From Pseudanabaena sp. FACHB-2040 (GTDB lineage Bacteria > Cyanobacteriota > Cyanobacteriia > Phormidesmidales > Phormidesmidaceae): a stretch of DNA of 64,000 bases. Shown here one piece after another: positions 1 through 8,307 of this stretch. The DNA lies in the NCBI RefSeq assembly GCF_014696715.1, contig NZ_JACJQO010000005.1:992001-1056000 (forward strand), given 5' to 3'. The notes beneath the pieces are model-generated. The model searched no databases. It was not told the DNA's origin and was given only the letters and a program-made list of their open reading frames with translations. The translations under genes were made by a program, and so were the position numbers. How positions within the stretch are numbered: position 1 is the first letter of the stretch; every line of letters begins with the position of its first letter.

Positions 1-2
1 GA

Positions 3-176
3 TACATTTGGGCTAATGACCACCGCACCCAATTCTCAATTCGTTACCGCCGCTACCGAGTATGGGTCAATAAGGCGTGCTTATTGGTGAGGAAGTGCGA
101 TCGCACAAACAAGGCGCTGATCCCCGGTACGCTGCCGCGTTTGCTCGGGATCAGGCAGCAAGCAGGTAACTTTTAA
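3..176 (+). CDS. Possible 3' end of a truncated gene, unidentified
   Basis: A frame is open from the left edge for 57 codons to a TAA at 174-176. The peptide is basic and rich in Arg and Tyr, and I do not recognise a family. The stop lies inside a small dyad (161-167 with 176-182, 8-nt loop) with no T-run. It could be the tail of a gene cut by the window edge, or chance: a run this short carries little coding signal. Confidence 0.22.
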   Translation, partial: YIWANDHRTQFSIRYRRYRVWVNKACLLVRKCDRTNKALIPGTLPRLLGIRQQAGNF

Positions 177-238
177 CCTGCTCTTACTGAATTGCTTCAC
201 AAGCATCACAGAATATTTAAGGATAGAGGTAGGCAGAT

Positions 239-257
239 ATTAATACCCTGTATTAAT
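239..257. promoter_or_regulatory. Perfect palindrome upstream of transketolase
   Basis: The arms ATTAATAC (239-246) and GTATTAAT (250-257) are perfect complements around a 3-nt spacer. The site lies about 80 nt upstream of the transketolase ATG, in a 160-nt stretch with no other gene. It has the size and symmetry of a dimeric repressor or activator site. The protein that would bind it is unknown. Confidence 0.45.
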
Positions 258-336
258 GAGCTGGGCCGTTTTCCTGGCAAAATCGTTTGCCCCTATATTT
301 TTACCTTCTGTAGCCAGCCGATAGGACACCGACACC

Positions 337-2238
337 ATGACGAGTTTTCCCATTGATCTGGGCGCATACCAGCGGATCTCCCTCGATGCGTCAAACCCCA
401 CCCTCACCGACGAGCAGCGGAATGCTCTCAAGGCCAACATTCAGCTCTGCCGCGATGCGATCGTGTTCTTCACAGCAACGGGAGCAGCCAGAGGCGTTGG
501 CGGTCATACCGGCGGCCCCTACGACACTGTGCCCGAAGTGGTGATTTTAGATGCGCTGTTCCGGGGCAAGCCTGATGCCTACGTGCCCATCTACTTTGAT
601 GAGGCAGGACACCGCGTTGGCACCCAGTACCTAATGGCAGCCTTAGCTGGAGATATCCCCGCCGAACAGCTCATGCACTACCGGGAAGCCCACCACGATC
701 TCCCCGGACACCCCGAACTCGGCCTCACCCCCGGTGTGAAGTTTAGTTCTGGGCGGCTGGGCCACATGTGGCCCTACGTCAACGGCGTCGCCCTGGCAAA
801 CCCCGGCAAAACTGCCTTCTGCCTTGGCTCCGATGGTGCTCAGCAGGAAGGCAACGATGCCGAAGCAGCCCGTCTAGCGGTGGCTCAGCACATCAACGTC
901 AAACTGCTGATCGACGATAACGATGTCACCATTGCCGGTCACCCGTCGGAGTACCTGGGCGGTTTCAACGTTCGCAAAACCCTGGAAGGCCACGGTCTGA
1001 AGGTGCTAGAGGGCGACGGCGAAGATGTCGATGGCCTCTATACTCGCATTTGCGAAGCGATCAACACCCCTGGCCCCGTTGCCGTGATCAACAAGCGCCC
1101 CATGTGCCCCGGCATTGAAGGGCTAGAAGGCTCTAACCACGGTCACGATGTGATTTCGGTGAAGGGTGCGATTCAGTACCTAGAATCCAAGGGCTTGACT
1201 GAAGCGGTAGAAATTCTCAAGGGCATTTCCGGACGCAAGAATGATTACACCTTCCTGGGTGCTAGCGACAAGCAAGGCTCTAACCGCAACGTCTTTGGTG
1301 AAGCGGTGGTCGAAGTCCTCGGCACCATGAGCGAAGAAGACCGCAAGAACAACGTTCTGGTGGTCGATAGCGACCTGGAGGGCTCCTGCGGCCTTACCCA
1401 GATCCGCAAGGCTCACCCCGAAGTCTTCATCAGCGGCGGCATCATGGAGCGGGGCAACATTTCGGCAGCGGCAGGCTTTGGCATGGCCGAAGGCAAGCAG
1501 GGCATCTTTGCCACCTTCAGCGCTTTCCTAGAGATGTGTATCTCTGAAATCACGATGGCGCGGCTTAACAGATCCAACCTGCTGTGCCACTTCTCCCACG
1601 CCGGGATTGACGACATGGCCGACAACACCTGCCACTTCGGCATGAACAACATGTTCGCCGACAACGGGCTGGATGACGGCTATGAAACTCGCCTGTACTT
1701 CCCTGCCGATGCCAACCAAATGCGGGCCTGCGTGAAAGCTGTCTTCCACAACCCCGGTCTGCGGTTTATCTTCTCTACCCGCTCCAAGGTGCCCATTCTG
1801 CTGAACTCAGAGGGCGGTGAGCTGTTTGGCGGTGACTACACCTTCACCCCAGGCAAAGATGAAGTTCTGCGCGAAGGATCAGCAGGCTACATCGTGACCT
1901 ATGGTGACTCGGTCTATCGCGCCTTGGATGCGGTAGAGCGGTTAAAGCAGGAAGGCCTTGATGTCGGCCTGATCAACAAGGCCACTCTCAACGTTGTAGA
2001 CGAAGAGATGATGGCCAAGATTGGCAAGGCTCCCTTTGTGCTGGTGACCGAAGCCTTTAACCGTCGCACCGGATTGGGCAGCCGCTTTGGTACCTGGCTG
2101 CTAGAGCGGGGCTACACACCCAAGTATGCTCACATGGGCACTCACCACGAGGGCAGCGGCGGACTGTGGGAGCAGTACGAACACCAAAACATCGGTTCCC
2201 CAGGCATTATGGCCAAGGTGAAAGAGTTGGTGGGTTAA
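337..2238 (+). CDS. Transketolase
   Basis: A thiamine-diphosphate enzyme of 633 residues that should transfer two-carbon ketol units between sugar phosphates in the Calvin cycle and pentose phosphate pathway. The N-terminal half holds the TPP/metal motif, starting GSDGAQQEGND and ending DDND about 30 residues later. The C-terminal half has the pyrimidine-binding and transketolase C domains, with a TYGDSVYRALDA segment. It is somewhat shorter than the usual cyanobacterial enzyme of about 670 residues, so it may be a second, paralogous transketolase rather than the main Calvin-cycle one. The ATG follows an AGGA-type ribosome site. It stands alone, with a strong terminator 160 nt downstream. Confidence 0.85.
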   Translation: MTSFPIDLGAYQRISLDASNPTLTDEQRNALKANIQLCRDAIVFFTATGAARGVGGHTGGPYDTVPEVVILDALFRGKPDAYVPIYFDEAGHRVGTQYLMAALAGDIPAEQLMHYREAHHDLPGHPELGLTPGVKFSSGRLGHMWPYVNGVALANPGKTAFCLGSDGAQQEGNDAEAARLAVAQHINVKLLIDDNDVTIAGHPSEYLGGFNVRKTLEGHGLKVLEGDGEDVDGLYTRICEAINTPGPVAVINKRPMCPGIEGLEGSNHGHDVISVKGAIQYLESKGLTEAVEILKGISGRKNDYTFLGASDKQGSNRNVFGEAVVEVLGTMSEEDRKNNVLVVDSDLEGSCGLTQIRKAHPEVFISGGIMERGNISAAAGFGMAEGKQGIFATFSAFLEMCISEITMARLNRSNLLCHFSHAGIDDMADNTCHFGMNNMFADNGLDDGYETRLYFPADANQMRACVKAVFHNPGLRFIFSTRSKVPILLNSEGGELFGGDYTFTPGKDEVLREGSAGYIVTYGDSVYRALDAVERLKQEGLDVGLINKATLNVVDEEMMAKIGKAPFVLVTEAFNRRTGLGSRFGTWLLERGYTPKYAHMGTHHEGSGGLWEQYEHQNIGSPGIMAKVKELVG

Positions 2239-2254
2239 TTAAGATGCTCGTGAA

Positions 2255-2351
2255 GGATCCCCCAGTTACTCGAATCGCTAGTTTCTCGATGCCCCCCTAT
2301 AGCCCTTACGGGCATGCGCCAAAGGCGTAGGAAAAGGGGGCAGGGGGATCC
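2255..2351. repeat. Nested inverted-repeat element downstream of transketolase
   Basis: Outer arms GGATCCCCC (2255-2263) and GGGGGATCC (2343-2351) enclose a C-run and G-run pair (about 2292-2296 with 2336-2340). Inside these are two short hairpins, GCCC-ttac-GGGC (2302-2313) and CGCC-aaa-GGCG (2317-2327). A further pair, ACTCGAA and TTCGAGT (2268-2274, 2362-2368), overlaps the edges. The layout looks like a REP/MITE-type dispersed palindromic repeat or a folded RNA. Copies elsewhere in the genome were not checked. Confidence 0.4.
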
Positions 2352-2401
2352 AAGCTCGGCCTTCGAGTATTTCGAACCCCAATTCAACGCATTTCTGCGA
2401 A

Positions 2402-2430
2402 CGGGAGCATCCTGAATGCTCTCGTTTTTT
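2402..2430 (+). terminator. Rho-independent terminator after transketolase
   Basis: A 9-bp stem (2402-2410 with 2416-2424, one G-U pair) closes a 5-nt loop and is followed directly by six T residues. It ends the rightward transketolase transcript and sits about 100 nt before the next gene. Confidence 0.8.
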
Positions 2431-2527
2431 ATTTCAACGACTTGTGTTGAGAGATACAGAGCAATCCTGCAAAGTATATTCAACTGGAAGTACTTGCGAT
2501 CGCTGTCCTTCCTCCCCGAGGGCTTGA

Positions 2528-3748
2528 GTGGCTGAACTGGTTCATCCGTTGCTAGATTCCACTCGCCTTTTATTTGACCTGCAGCAAGTGGGTCAGATTG
2601 CGCAGGCCATTTCGGGGTGTCTGGATGCGGGTGCGATCGCAACCCAAGTCACCAATGCCCTAGTAGACCAGTTCGACTGCGTTTTTGCCCGCATCTGGCT
2701 AGTTGAGCCAGACCAGCAGACCCTACGGCTAGTCGCCTCCTCCGGGCTCTACACCCACACCGACGGCTCCTTTGCCCGGGTGCCGATGGGAGCCTATAAA
2801 GTTGGCAAGATTGCTCAAAACCGAGTGCCCTTTCTCAGCAACCAGCTGCCCGAAGAGTCTTGGGTAAAGGACCGGGACTGGGCTATTGCCAACAACATTC
2901 AGGGCTTTGCTGGCTATCCCCTAGCCGTGAAAGACCGAGTCATTGGGGTGCTGGCTACCTTCAGCCATTACCCCCTAGCTCCAGAATTTCTAGAGGTGCT
3001 GCAGGTGCTATGCATGACCACCACCATTGCCCTCGATGCCGCACTGCAGGCGCAGCGATCGCTGCAGGTTCTACAAAACAGCCGTCCTGTCGGGTCTGCC
3101 GCAGCCCTACCCCTATCTGATCAGCTAGCAGCTGTCCTCACCTCAACTCGGCTCATGCTCATGGGCACAGAGCAATCTCTATCCCCCTGCGTCGTCCACG
3201 TCTTTTTAAGAGCGGCAGAGGTCTTAAACCAGCTTGGCTGTAACTACTGCCGCCTCACCTATGGCGACCAAAGCGCGAACCTGGAGGCTTTAATAGCCCT
3301 AACGGTAAGCGGACTGCCTACAGACACCGCTCAAACAGCACCTGCCCTCACACCACCCCAGTTTCTCGAACTGCAGTGGATGGCTACTTGTCTAGGAGGC
3401 ACCCTAGAACTTCAGGTAGGTACCCAGCGGCGAGCACTCCAGTGCTTGCTCCAACTTCCTTACGTCAACCCGTTCCCCCAGGCCATCCCCCTCACCCCCG
3501 TACAGACAACTGCCGACCCCCTTCAGGCTGCTCCACCAGAGATTGAAGACAGCAGCCAGCGGCTATCGGAGCGGGAGCGAGAGATCATTAAGCTCCTGGC
3601 TCAGGGGATGCGCGATCGCGATATTGCCCGCGAACTCCACATCAGCGAAAGCACAGTCAAGTTCCACATCAACAACAGTGCTGCCAAGCTGAGCGCCAAA
3701 AATCGCTACCAGACCGTCTATCAGGCAGCGATTCGCGGCTGGGTTTAG
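2528..3748 (+). CDS. GAF-domain LuxR-family transcriptional regulator
   Basis: A 406-residue soluble regulator starting at GTG. Residues about 10-165 form a GAF sensor domain. A linker region follows, and residues about 342-406 form a LuxR/NarL helix-turn-helix with the pattern LSEREREIIKLLAQG, then HISESTVKFHI. There is no receiver domain, so the signal is probably a small ligand or partner bound by the GAF domain. The 3' end overlaps the convergent flavin monooxygenase gene by 4 bp. That makes it a neighbour, and possibly a regulator, of the Nit1C-type cluster. This link is inferred from position only. Confidence 0.8.
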   Translation: MAELVHPLLDSTRLLFDLQQVGQIAQAISGCLDAGAIATQVTNALVDQFDCVFARIWLVEPDQQTLRLVASSGLYTHTDGSFARVPMGAYKVGKIAQNRVPFLSNQLPEESWVKDRDWAIANNIQGFAGYPLAVKDRVIGVLATFSHYPLAPEFLEVLQVLCMTTTIALDAALQAQRSLQVLQNSRPVGSAAALPLSDQLAAVLTSTRLMLMGTEQSLSPCVVHVFLRAAEVLNQLGCNYCRLTYGDQSANLEALIALTVSGLPTDTAQTAPALTPPQFLELQWMATCLGGTLELQVGTQRRALQCLLQLPYVNPFPQAIPLTPVQTTADPLQAAPPEIEDSSQRLSEREREIIKLLAQGMRDRDIARELHISESTVKFHINNSAAKLSAKNRYQTVYQAAIRGWV

Positions 3749-5043
3749 GAGCCAATCACCACTTCGCGGAGCAGCGCTACCTCATCGAGGGTGTGCGTTC
3801 GCGGGGCTGCTTTGGATCGCTGACGCGAAACAATATAGTCGGCCAAGTAGCGCGCATCACGAGCAATGCCGGAGAAGCGGCCCGACCCCCAGGTGTAGAG
3901 CCAGGGCAAACCCAGGAAGTACAGCCCTTTAACCGGGGTAACGCCCCGATCATGGCCGGGATAGCCCTTGCCGTCAAACACCGGAATTTCTACCCAACGG
4001 AAATTAGTTTCGTAGCCAATACTCCAGATCACAGTCTTAATATTGGCCACCTGATAGTCAAGGGATAAGACTTCTTCTTCGGGTTCCCACACCGGACGAT
4101 AGGGTGGATCGGTTGGCGCATCGATCTGATTCTTGTCGATAAAGGCATCAATCGTTTTCTTGATGCTTTCGGCGACAGCATCAGCCTGGTCTAAGTTTTG
4201 CTTGAGATTGCCGCAAAACTCCAGCCCGTTATCCTGAATCTCCTTCAGCCTGCCGTACAGCTTCATCCCCTCTAGGGCAAACTGACGCAGATCAATTTCC
4301 CGCCCACCCCCGCGCCCTGTGACATAGTGATTGGTGCGGTGCCGCAGAGTCTCCTTCTGGGGGTGCTCATCAATGGGCAGGTCATAATAGCCCATTTGAT
4401 CAAGCCAATCGACCACATCTTTACCCCGATATCGTCTGGGGGAACGGGGGGCACCCCCGACACACAAATGCACCTGCCGACCCGCTAAATGGAGATCTTC
4501 AGCAATTTGGCAACCCGACTGCCCAGTCCCCACCACTAAAACGGCTCCCTCCGGCAGCAATGCTGGATTGCGGTATTCCGAGGAGTGAAGCTGCACCAGC
4601 TCATCCGGCAACCGCTCTGCTATGCGCGGAATTTTCGGCAGGTGGTATCCGCCCGTAGCTACAACGACCTGATCGGCTGTGAAATCTCCAATAGAGGTTG
4701 TGACCTCAAAGATCCCTAGCCCGTTTTGGCCTACCCGCATGACCTCAACGCCCTCTTTAAGCAGCGGCTCAAAGGAAGCTGCGTAAGCCTCGATGTAGCC
4801 AACAATCTCATCTCGCTGCATAAACCCATTGGGGTCGTCTCCTTGGTAAGCAAAGCCTGGCAGCATACATTGCCAGTTCGGAGTTACCAGACAGAAGGTG
4901 TCCCATCGTTTAGAACGCCAGGAATGCCCAATCTTCTCCTTCTCAAATACCAGATGGGCAATGCCCCTTTCTTTGAGGCAATAGCTTATAGACAGGCCCG
5001 CCTGTCCTCCACCAATGACGAGAACAGGATAGTGTTTTTCCAT
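3745..5043 (-). CDS. MSMEG_0569-family flavin-dependent monooxygenase (Nit1C cluster)
   Basis: A 432-residue class B-like flavoprotein oxidoreductase. Residues 11-16 (GGGQAG) are the FAD Rossmann motif, residues 129-132 are the ATGG strand seen in FMO-like enzymes, and residues 172-177 (GTGQSG) are the NAD(P)H motif. The family is a standing partner of the nitrilase/radical-SAM cluster encoded divergently to the right; its substrate is not established. Upstream on its own strand lies a perfect NtcA box (5112-5125), spaced 23 nt from a TAAGTT -10 (5083-5088). It should therefore be induced when nitrogen is scarce. No strong Shine-Dalgarno is visible before the ATG. Confidence 0.88.
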   Translation of the reverse strand: MEKHYPVLVIGGGQAGLSISYCLKERGIAHLVFEKEKIGHSWRSKRWDTFCLVTPNWQCMLPGFAYQGDDPNGFMQRDEIVGYIEAYAASFEPLLKEGVEVMRVGQNGLGIFEVTTSIGDFTADQVVVATGGYHLPKIPRIAERLPDELVQLHSSEYRNPALLPEGAVLVVGTGQSGCQIAEDLHLAGRQVHLCVGGAPRSPRRYRGKDVVDWLDQMGYYDLPIDEHPQKETLRHRTNHYVTGRGGGREIDLRQFALEGMKLYGRLKEIQDNGLEFCGNLKQNLDQADAVAESIKKTIDAFIDKNQIDAPTDPPYRPVWEPEEEVLSLDYQVANIKTVIWSIGYETNFRWVEIPVFDGKGYPGHDRGVTPVKGLYFLGLPWLYTWGSGRFSGIARDARYLADYIVSRQRSKAAPRTHTLDEVALLREVVIGS

Positions 5044-5082
5044 AGCGTAGCTATTTGGAGACTTTACGGCTTTGATAACAGC

Positions 5083-5125
5083 AACTTAGACGGTTAAAAA
5101 CAGTAGTTCCTGTAACGCTAGCTAC
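5083..5125 (-). promoter_or_regulatory. NtcA-activated promoter for the flavin monooxygenase
   Basis: The box GTA-N8-TAC at 5112-5125 matches the NtcA consensus exactly. On the minus strand it is followed after 23 nt (5089-5111) by TAAGTT (plus-strand 5083-5088), which fits the TAN3T -10 of class II NtcA promoters (N22-23 spacing). The predicted transcript would start about 35 nt before the monooxygenase ATG. Confidence 0.75.
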
Positions 5126-5177
5126 ACTTCTCAAAGGTTTAGCAATACCAACAGGGAACAAACAAAAGTGTAGCTAG
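5118..5177. repeat. 12-bp inverted repeat in the divergent promoter
   Basis: The arms CTAGCTACACTT (5118-5129) and AAGTGTAGCTAG (5166-5177) are exact complements, separated by 36 nt. The left arm overlaps the right half of the NtcA box. The pair could be a second regulator's operator on helically spaced sites, or a structure in a transcript. Confidence 0.55.
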
Positions 5178-5298
5178 GAGAAGTAGGGACAATAGCCTTG
5201 ATTGACCTATCACTTTAAACAGGTTTCCGAAATTTTTCGCCTATTTCCTCAGCCTGTAAGGGGCTACCCCTATCGATTGAGGCAGACCTTATTCTTTT

Positions 5299-5340
5299 GT
5301 TACGGCTGATACAGGTGAGGTTTTTTAACCCGCTTAAGGT
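5299..5340 (+). promoter_or_regulatory. Probable NtcA promoter for the Nit1C row
   Basis: GTT-N8-TAC at 5299-5312 has one mismatch to GTAN8TAC. A TAAGGT -10 (5335-5340) follows after exactly 22 nt, the class II NtcA geometry. The next gene starts at 5400, giving a leader of about 50 nt. This box is weaker than the one facing left. Confidence 0.6.
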
Positions 5341-5399
5341 GCTGGGTAATCAACGCCACAACAGCGCTTGTCGCGACAACAATTTGAGGAATTCAGTTC

Positions 5400-5882
5400 A
5401 TGCCTGAAGTAACAATGCCTGCTCACAAATCCGGCGACTTTTTCGTGGATTACGAAGAAAAAGTCTTTCCTGATGTCAAAGCAGATCCTGGTGAAAAGGC
5501 TCTAGTAACATTCCACACGGTTGCCTTTGAAGGGTCAATTGGTCTAGTCAACCTGCTTCAAGCAACTCGCCTCATTCGTAAGGGGTTTGAGACCTCCGTT
5601 CTGCTGTATGGTCCTGGGGTCACCCTCGGCGTTCAGCGCGGTTTCCCGAAGCTGGGAGACGAAGCATTTCCAGGCCACCAAAACATGAACAATCAGCTTA
5701 TGAAGATCATGGAAGAGGGCGGCAAGGTTTATGCCTGTCGTTTTGCTCTGCAAGCTCTTTATGGTCACGGCGAGCCCTCTTTGATGCCCGGCATCCGGCC
5801 AATTAGTCCCTTGGATGTCTTGGATTTAGTGTTGATTCACCGCAAGGAAAACGCATTTATTCTCGATACCTGGACACTGTAA
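5400..5882 (+). CDS. MSMEG_0572/Sll0783-family nitrogen-starvation response protein
   Basis: A 160-residue soluble protein of the family named for Synechocystis Sll0783 and mycobacterial MSMEG_0572, the first gene of this conserved cluster. The family is known to rise under nitrogen starvation, and loss of Sll0783 lowers polyhydroxybutyrate accumulation. No catalytic mechanism is known. A DsrE/peroxiredoxin-like fold is suggested by the [12 protein letters not shown] segment, but I cannot confirm this. A GAGGA ribosome site precedes the ATG. The NtcA-type promoter just upstream fits the family's behaviour. A weak hairpin with T-run (5961-5988) separates it from the nitrilase. Confidence 0.85.
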   Translation: MPEVTMPAHKSGDFFVDYEEKVFPDVKADPGEKALVTFHTVAFEGSIGLVNLLQATRLIRKGFETSVLLYGPGVTLGVQRGFPKLGDEAFPGHQNMNNQLMKIMEEGGKVYACRFALQALYGHGEPSLMPGIRPISPLDVLDLVLIHRKENAFILDTWTL

Positions 5883-5960
5883 TATAATCAGCTACGGATG
5901 AGGGGATTTCTTCTAAAATGAGTCGGCTGTGTGTTGTCTGTTTACTCCTTTCATCCGCTC

Positions 5961-5988
5961 ATAGGCTCTTTGCTTCAGGCCTATTTTT
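5961..5988 (+). terminator. Possible attenuating hairpin between MSMEG_0572 and nitrilase genes
   Basis: ATAGGC (5961-5966) pairs with GCCTAT (5979-5984) over a 12-nt loop, and a short T-run follows. The stem is only 6 bp, so termination would be partial. It may make the first gene more abundant than the rest. A TATAAT at 5883-5888 could serve as an internal -10, but no matching -35 is clear. Confidence 0.35.
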
Positions 5989-6068
5989 GTAGAGTTTCGC
6001 TGCTTGAGTAAGCAGTTCGCAGCAGGGCTTATTCAACCTCTGGATGTCTGCTTTTAACTAATTTTAGC

Positions 6069-7112
6069 TTGCTTTTTCCTGTCGAATTCTGGTTCGTTGC
6101 CGTGGATGATTCCCGCATTGTTCGAGCAGCGGCTGTGCAGATATCGCCTGTCCTGCACAGCCGAGAAGGAACAGTTGAAAAAGTGCTGGATGCGATCGCA
6201 ACTGCCGCCGCCCAAGGGGCTCAGCTCATCGTCTTCCCCGAGACCTTTGTGCCCTACTACCCGTACTTTTCCTTTGTGCTGCCCCCAGTCCTAATGGGCA
6301 AGGAGCACATGAAGCTGTACGAGGAGGCAGTAGAAGTGCCAGGCCCCGTTGTAGAAGCCGTCAGCAGCGCTGCTCGCACTCATGGCGTAGTTGTCGTCCT
6401 CGGCGTGAACGAACGCGACCAAGGCTCTATCTACAACGCCCAACTCATCTTCGATGCCGACGGCACTCTACTGCTGAAGCGGCGCAAAATCACCCCGACT
6501 TACCACGAGCGTATGGTCTGGGGTCAAGGCGACGGGGCCGGTCTAACCGTCAGCCATACCGCCATCGGTCGCATTGGAGCCCTAGCCTGCTGGGAGCACT
6601 ACAACCCACTGGCCCGCTACAGCCTGATGGCCCAGCACGAGCAAATCCACTGCGCCCAGTTCCCAGGCTCAATGGTCGGCCCCATCTTTTCCGAGCAGAC
6701 CGAAGTCACCCTGCGCCACCACGCCCTAGAGTCTGGTTGCTTTGTGGTCAACGCTACCGGCTGGCTCACCCCCGAACAAAAAGCCCAAATCACTCCCGAC
6801 CCCAAGCTCCAAGTCGTGCTCTCAGGCGGCTGCTACACCGCCATCATCAGCCCCGAAGGCGTGCATCTCTGTGAGCCAATTCGAGAGGGCGAGGGGATTG
6901 CGATCGCAGATCTCGACTTCAGCCTGATTACCAAACGCAAGCGCATGATGGACTCAGTCGGTCACTACGCCCGCCCCGACCTGCTCCAGCTTCAGCTCAA
7001 CGGCACCCCCTACAGCAGCTTTTCAGCCCCCGCGATGGCCCCTGTCAGCCCTATTCCTTCGCTTGTGCACGAAGACCCTAGCCCCGATGGGGTTCTGTCC
7101 CCCACACCGTAG
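6069..7112 (+). CDS. Nit6803-type nitrilase (Nit1C cluster)
   Basis: A carbon-nitrogen hydrolase that should convert nitriles to the acid and ammonia. In this numbering Glu58 (FPETF), Lys140 (RRKIT), Glu147 (TYHER) and Cys174 (ACWEHYNP) line up with the catalytic Glu53, Lys135, Glu142 and Cys169 of the Synechocystis enzyme, a constant offset of five. The long open frame begins at TTG 6069. GTG at 6102 is an alternative start closer to the conserved region, and neither has a clear ribosome site. The C-terminal 30 residues are Pro/Ser-rich and variable. In the Nit1C cluster of a pseudomonad the nitrilase is needed for growth on cyanide as nitrogen source; the substrate here is unknown. Confidence 0.92.
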   Translation: MLFPVEFWFVAVDDSRIVRAAAVQISPVLHSREGTVEKVLDAIATAAAQGAQLIVFPETFVPYYPYFSFVLPPVLMGKEHMKLYEEAVEVPGPVVEAVSSAARTHGVVVVLGVNERDQGSIYNAQLIFDADGTLLLKRRKITPTYHERMVWGQGDGAGLTVSHTAIGRIGALACWEHYNPLARYSLMAQHEQIHCAQFPGSMVGPIFSEQTEVTLRHHALESGCFVVNATGWLTPEQKAQITPDPKLQVVLSGGCYTAIISPEGVHLCEPIREGEGIAIADLDFSLITKRKRMMDSVGHYARPDLLQLQLNGTPYSSFSAPAMAPVSPIPSLVHEDPSPDGVLSPTP

Positions 7113-7144
7113 TGGGAGAGAAAGGCGCGTCTTCCCCTCCCACT
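7111..7144 (+). other. Intercistronic hairpin overlapping the nitrilase stop
   Basis: AGTGGGAG (7111-7118) is exactly complementary to CTCCCACT (7137-7144) and begins within the nitrilase TAG. There is no T-run, so it looks more like an RNA stability or processing element between the nitrilase and radical SAM genes than a terminator. Confidence 0.45.
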
Positions 7145-7184
7145 CATTCACTCCCTGCCCATCCACCCCCTAACCTTTCCACTT

Positions 7185-8273
7185 ATGAACGCCCAAGAGG
7201 TTATCACCGAACTCCAGTCCAAAGGCCTCAAGCTACTTGACCGAAACCAGGGCGCATCCGGCCGCAGAGGGGGAGCTGGCCCTTCCGATCACAAAGCTAT
7301 CCAGGTGGGCGAAACCACTGTCATGGTGCCCGTCTTTACTGATACGGCAGCAGACTCTCCCTACACGGTGCAGCTTCAAGAAACTGGAGAACTGCCCATC
7401 CTGACCCGAGAGGGCACAGTGATTGGCCCGATCGCCTTTCCCAAGCAGCCCCAGTTCTACGGCCTCCAGACTGCAGACGGCATTCCCTACTGGAAGATTG
7501 CGCTGCTGCACAGCCACAACGTGCTCGCTACCACGGTTTTGCAGACCTGCATTCGCTACGACAATCGCCGCACTGCCTGTCAGTTTTGTGCGATCGAGCA
7601 ATCCCTAGCAGCAGGCCGCACCATTGCCCAGAAGACACCAGAGCAGCTGGCAGAGGTAGCAGAGGCCGCCGTTCGTTTAGATGGCGTCGAAAATCTGGTG
7701 ATGACTACCGGCACACCTAATACCACCGACCGGGGAGCCGCCTATCTAACCGACTGTGCCCGAGCCGTCAAAGCCCGCGTCAACCTACCGATTCAGGCTC
7801 AGTGTGAGCCGCCTAACGACTTCATCTGGTTCGAGCGGCTGCAGGCAGCCGGGGTCGATAGTCTGGGTATGCACCTGGAGGTAGTCGATGCGGCGGTGCG
7901 CGATCGCATCATGCCCGGCAAAGCCCGCGTCCCCGTTAGCTACTATTTCCAAGCCTTTGAGGCTGCCGTCAAAGTCTTCGGCTGGGGCCAAGTCAGCACC
8001 TACCTGTTGGCCGGCCTCGGCGACAGCCTGGAAACCCTGGTCGAAACCAGTGATCGCCTCATCCAAATCGGCGTCTACCCCTTCGTCGTGCCCTTTGTCC
8101 CCATTGGCGGCACCCCCCTAGCAGCCCACCAGCCCCCCTCCAGCGAATTCATGTTCACCCTATACCAGCAAGTCGGTGCTCTGCTCAAAAAAGCCGGTAT
8201 GTCCTCCGATGATATCAACGCTGGATGCGCCAAATGTGGAGCCTGCTCCGCCCTTAAAGCCTTCGAGAAATAA
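7185..8273 (+). CDS. MSMEG_0568-family radical SAM protein
   Basis: A 362-residue radical SAM enzyme of the nitrilase-associated family. The cluster-binding cysteines appear as Cys122, Cys132 and Cys135 (C-x9-C-x2-C, ending ACQFC), a spacing unlike the textbook CxxxCxxC. A second triad, Cys348, Cys351 and Cys354 near the C-terminus (GCAKCGAC), could hold an auxiliary iron-sulfur cluster. The reaction is not known. The ATG is preceded by a pyrimidine-rich, purine-poor leader without a Shine-Dalgarno. It follows the nitrilase by 72 nt and is very likely co-transcribed with it. Confidence 0.87.
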   Translation: MNAQEVITELQSKGLKLLDRNQGASGRRGGAGPSDHKAIQVGETTVMVPVFTDTAADSPYTVQLQETGELPILTREGTVIGPIAFPKQPQFYGLQTADGIPYWKIALLHSHNVLATTVLQTCIRYDNRRTACQFCAIEQSLAAGRTIAQKTPEQLAEVAEAAVRLDGVENLVMTTGTPNTTDRGAAYLTDCARAVKARVNLPIQAQCEPPNDFIWFERLQAAGVDSLGMHLEVVDAAVRDRIMPGKARVPVSYYFQAFEAAVKVFGWGQVSTYLLAGLGDSLETLVETSDRLIQIGVYPFVVPFVPIGGTPLAAHQPPSSEFMFTLYQQVGALLKKAGMSSDDINAGCAKCGACSALKAFEK

Positions 8274-8307
8274 CGGTCTGGCCCTCAAAAACGCTTGGTT
8301 AGGAGCA

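Noticed and set aside
4726-5097. 123-codon frame on the plus strand opposite the monooxygenase start
   Set aside because: It lies antisense to a well-supported flavoprotein, would run through the NtcA promoter region, and has no recognisable domain.
5256-5267. A third NtcA-like box in the divergent region
   Set aside because: GTA and TAC are separated by 6 nt rather than 8, which does not fit NtcA dimer binding.
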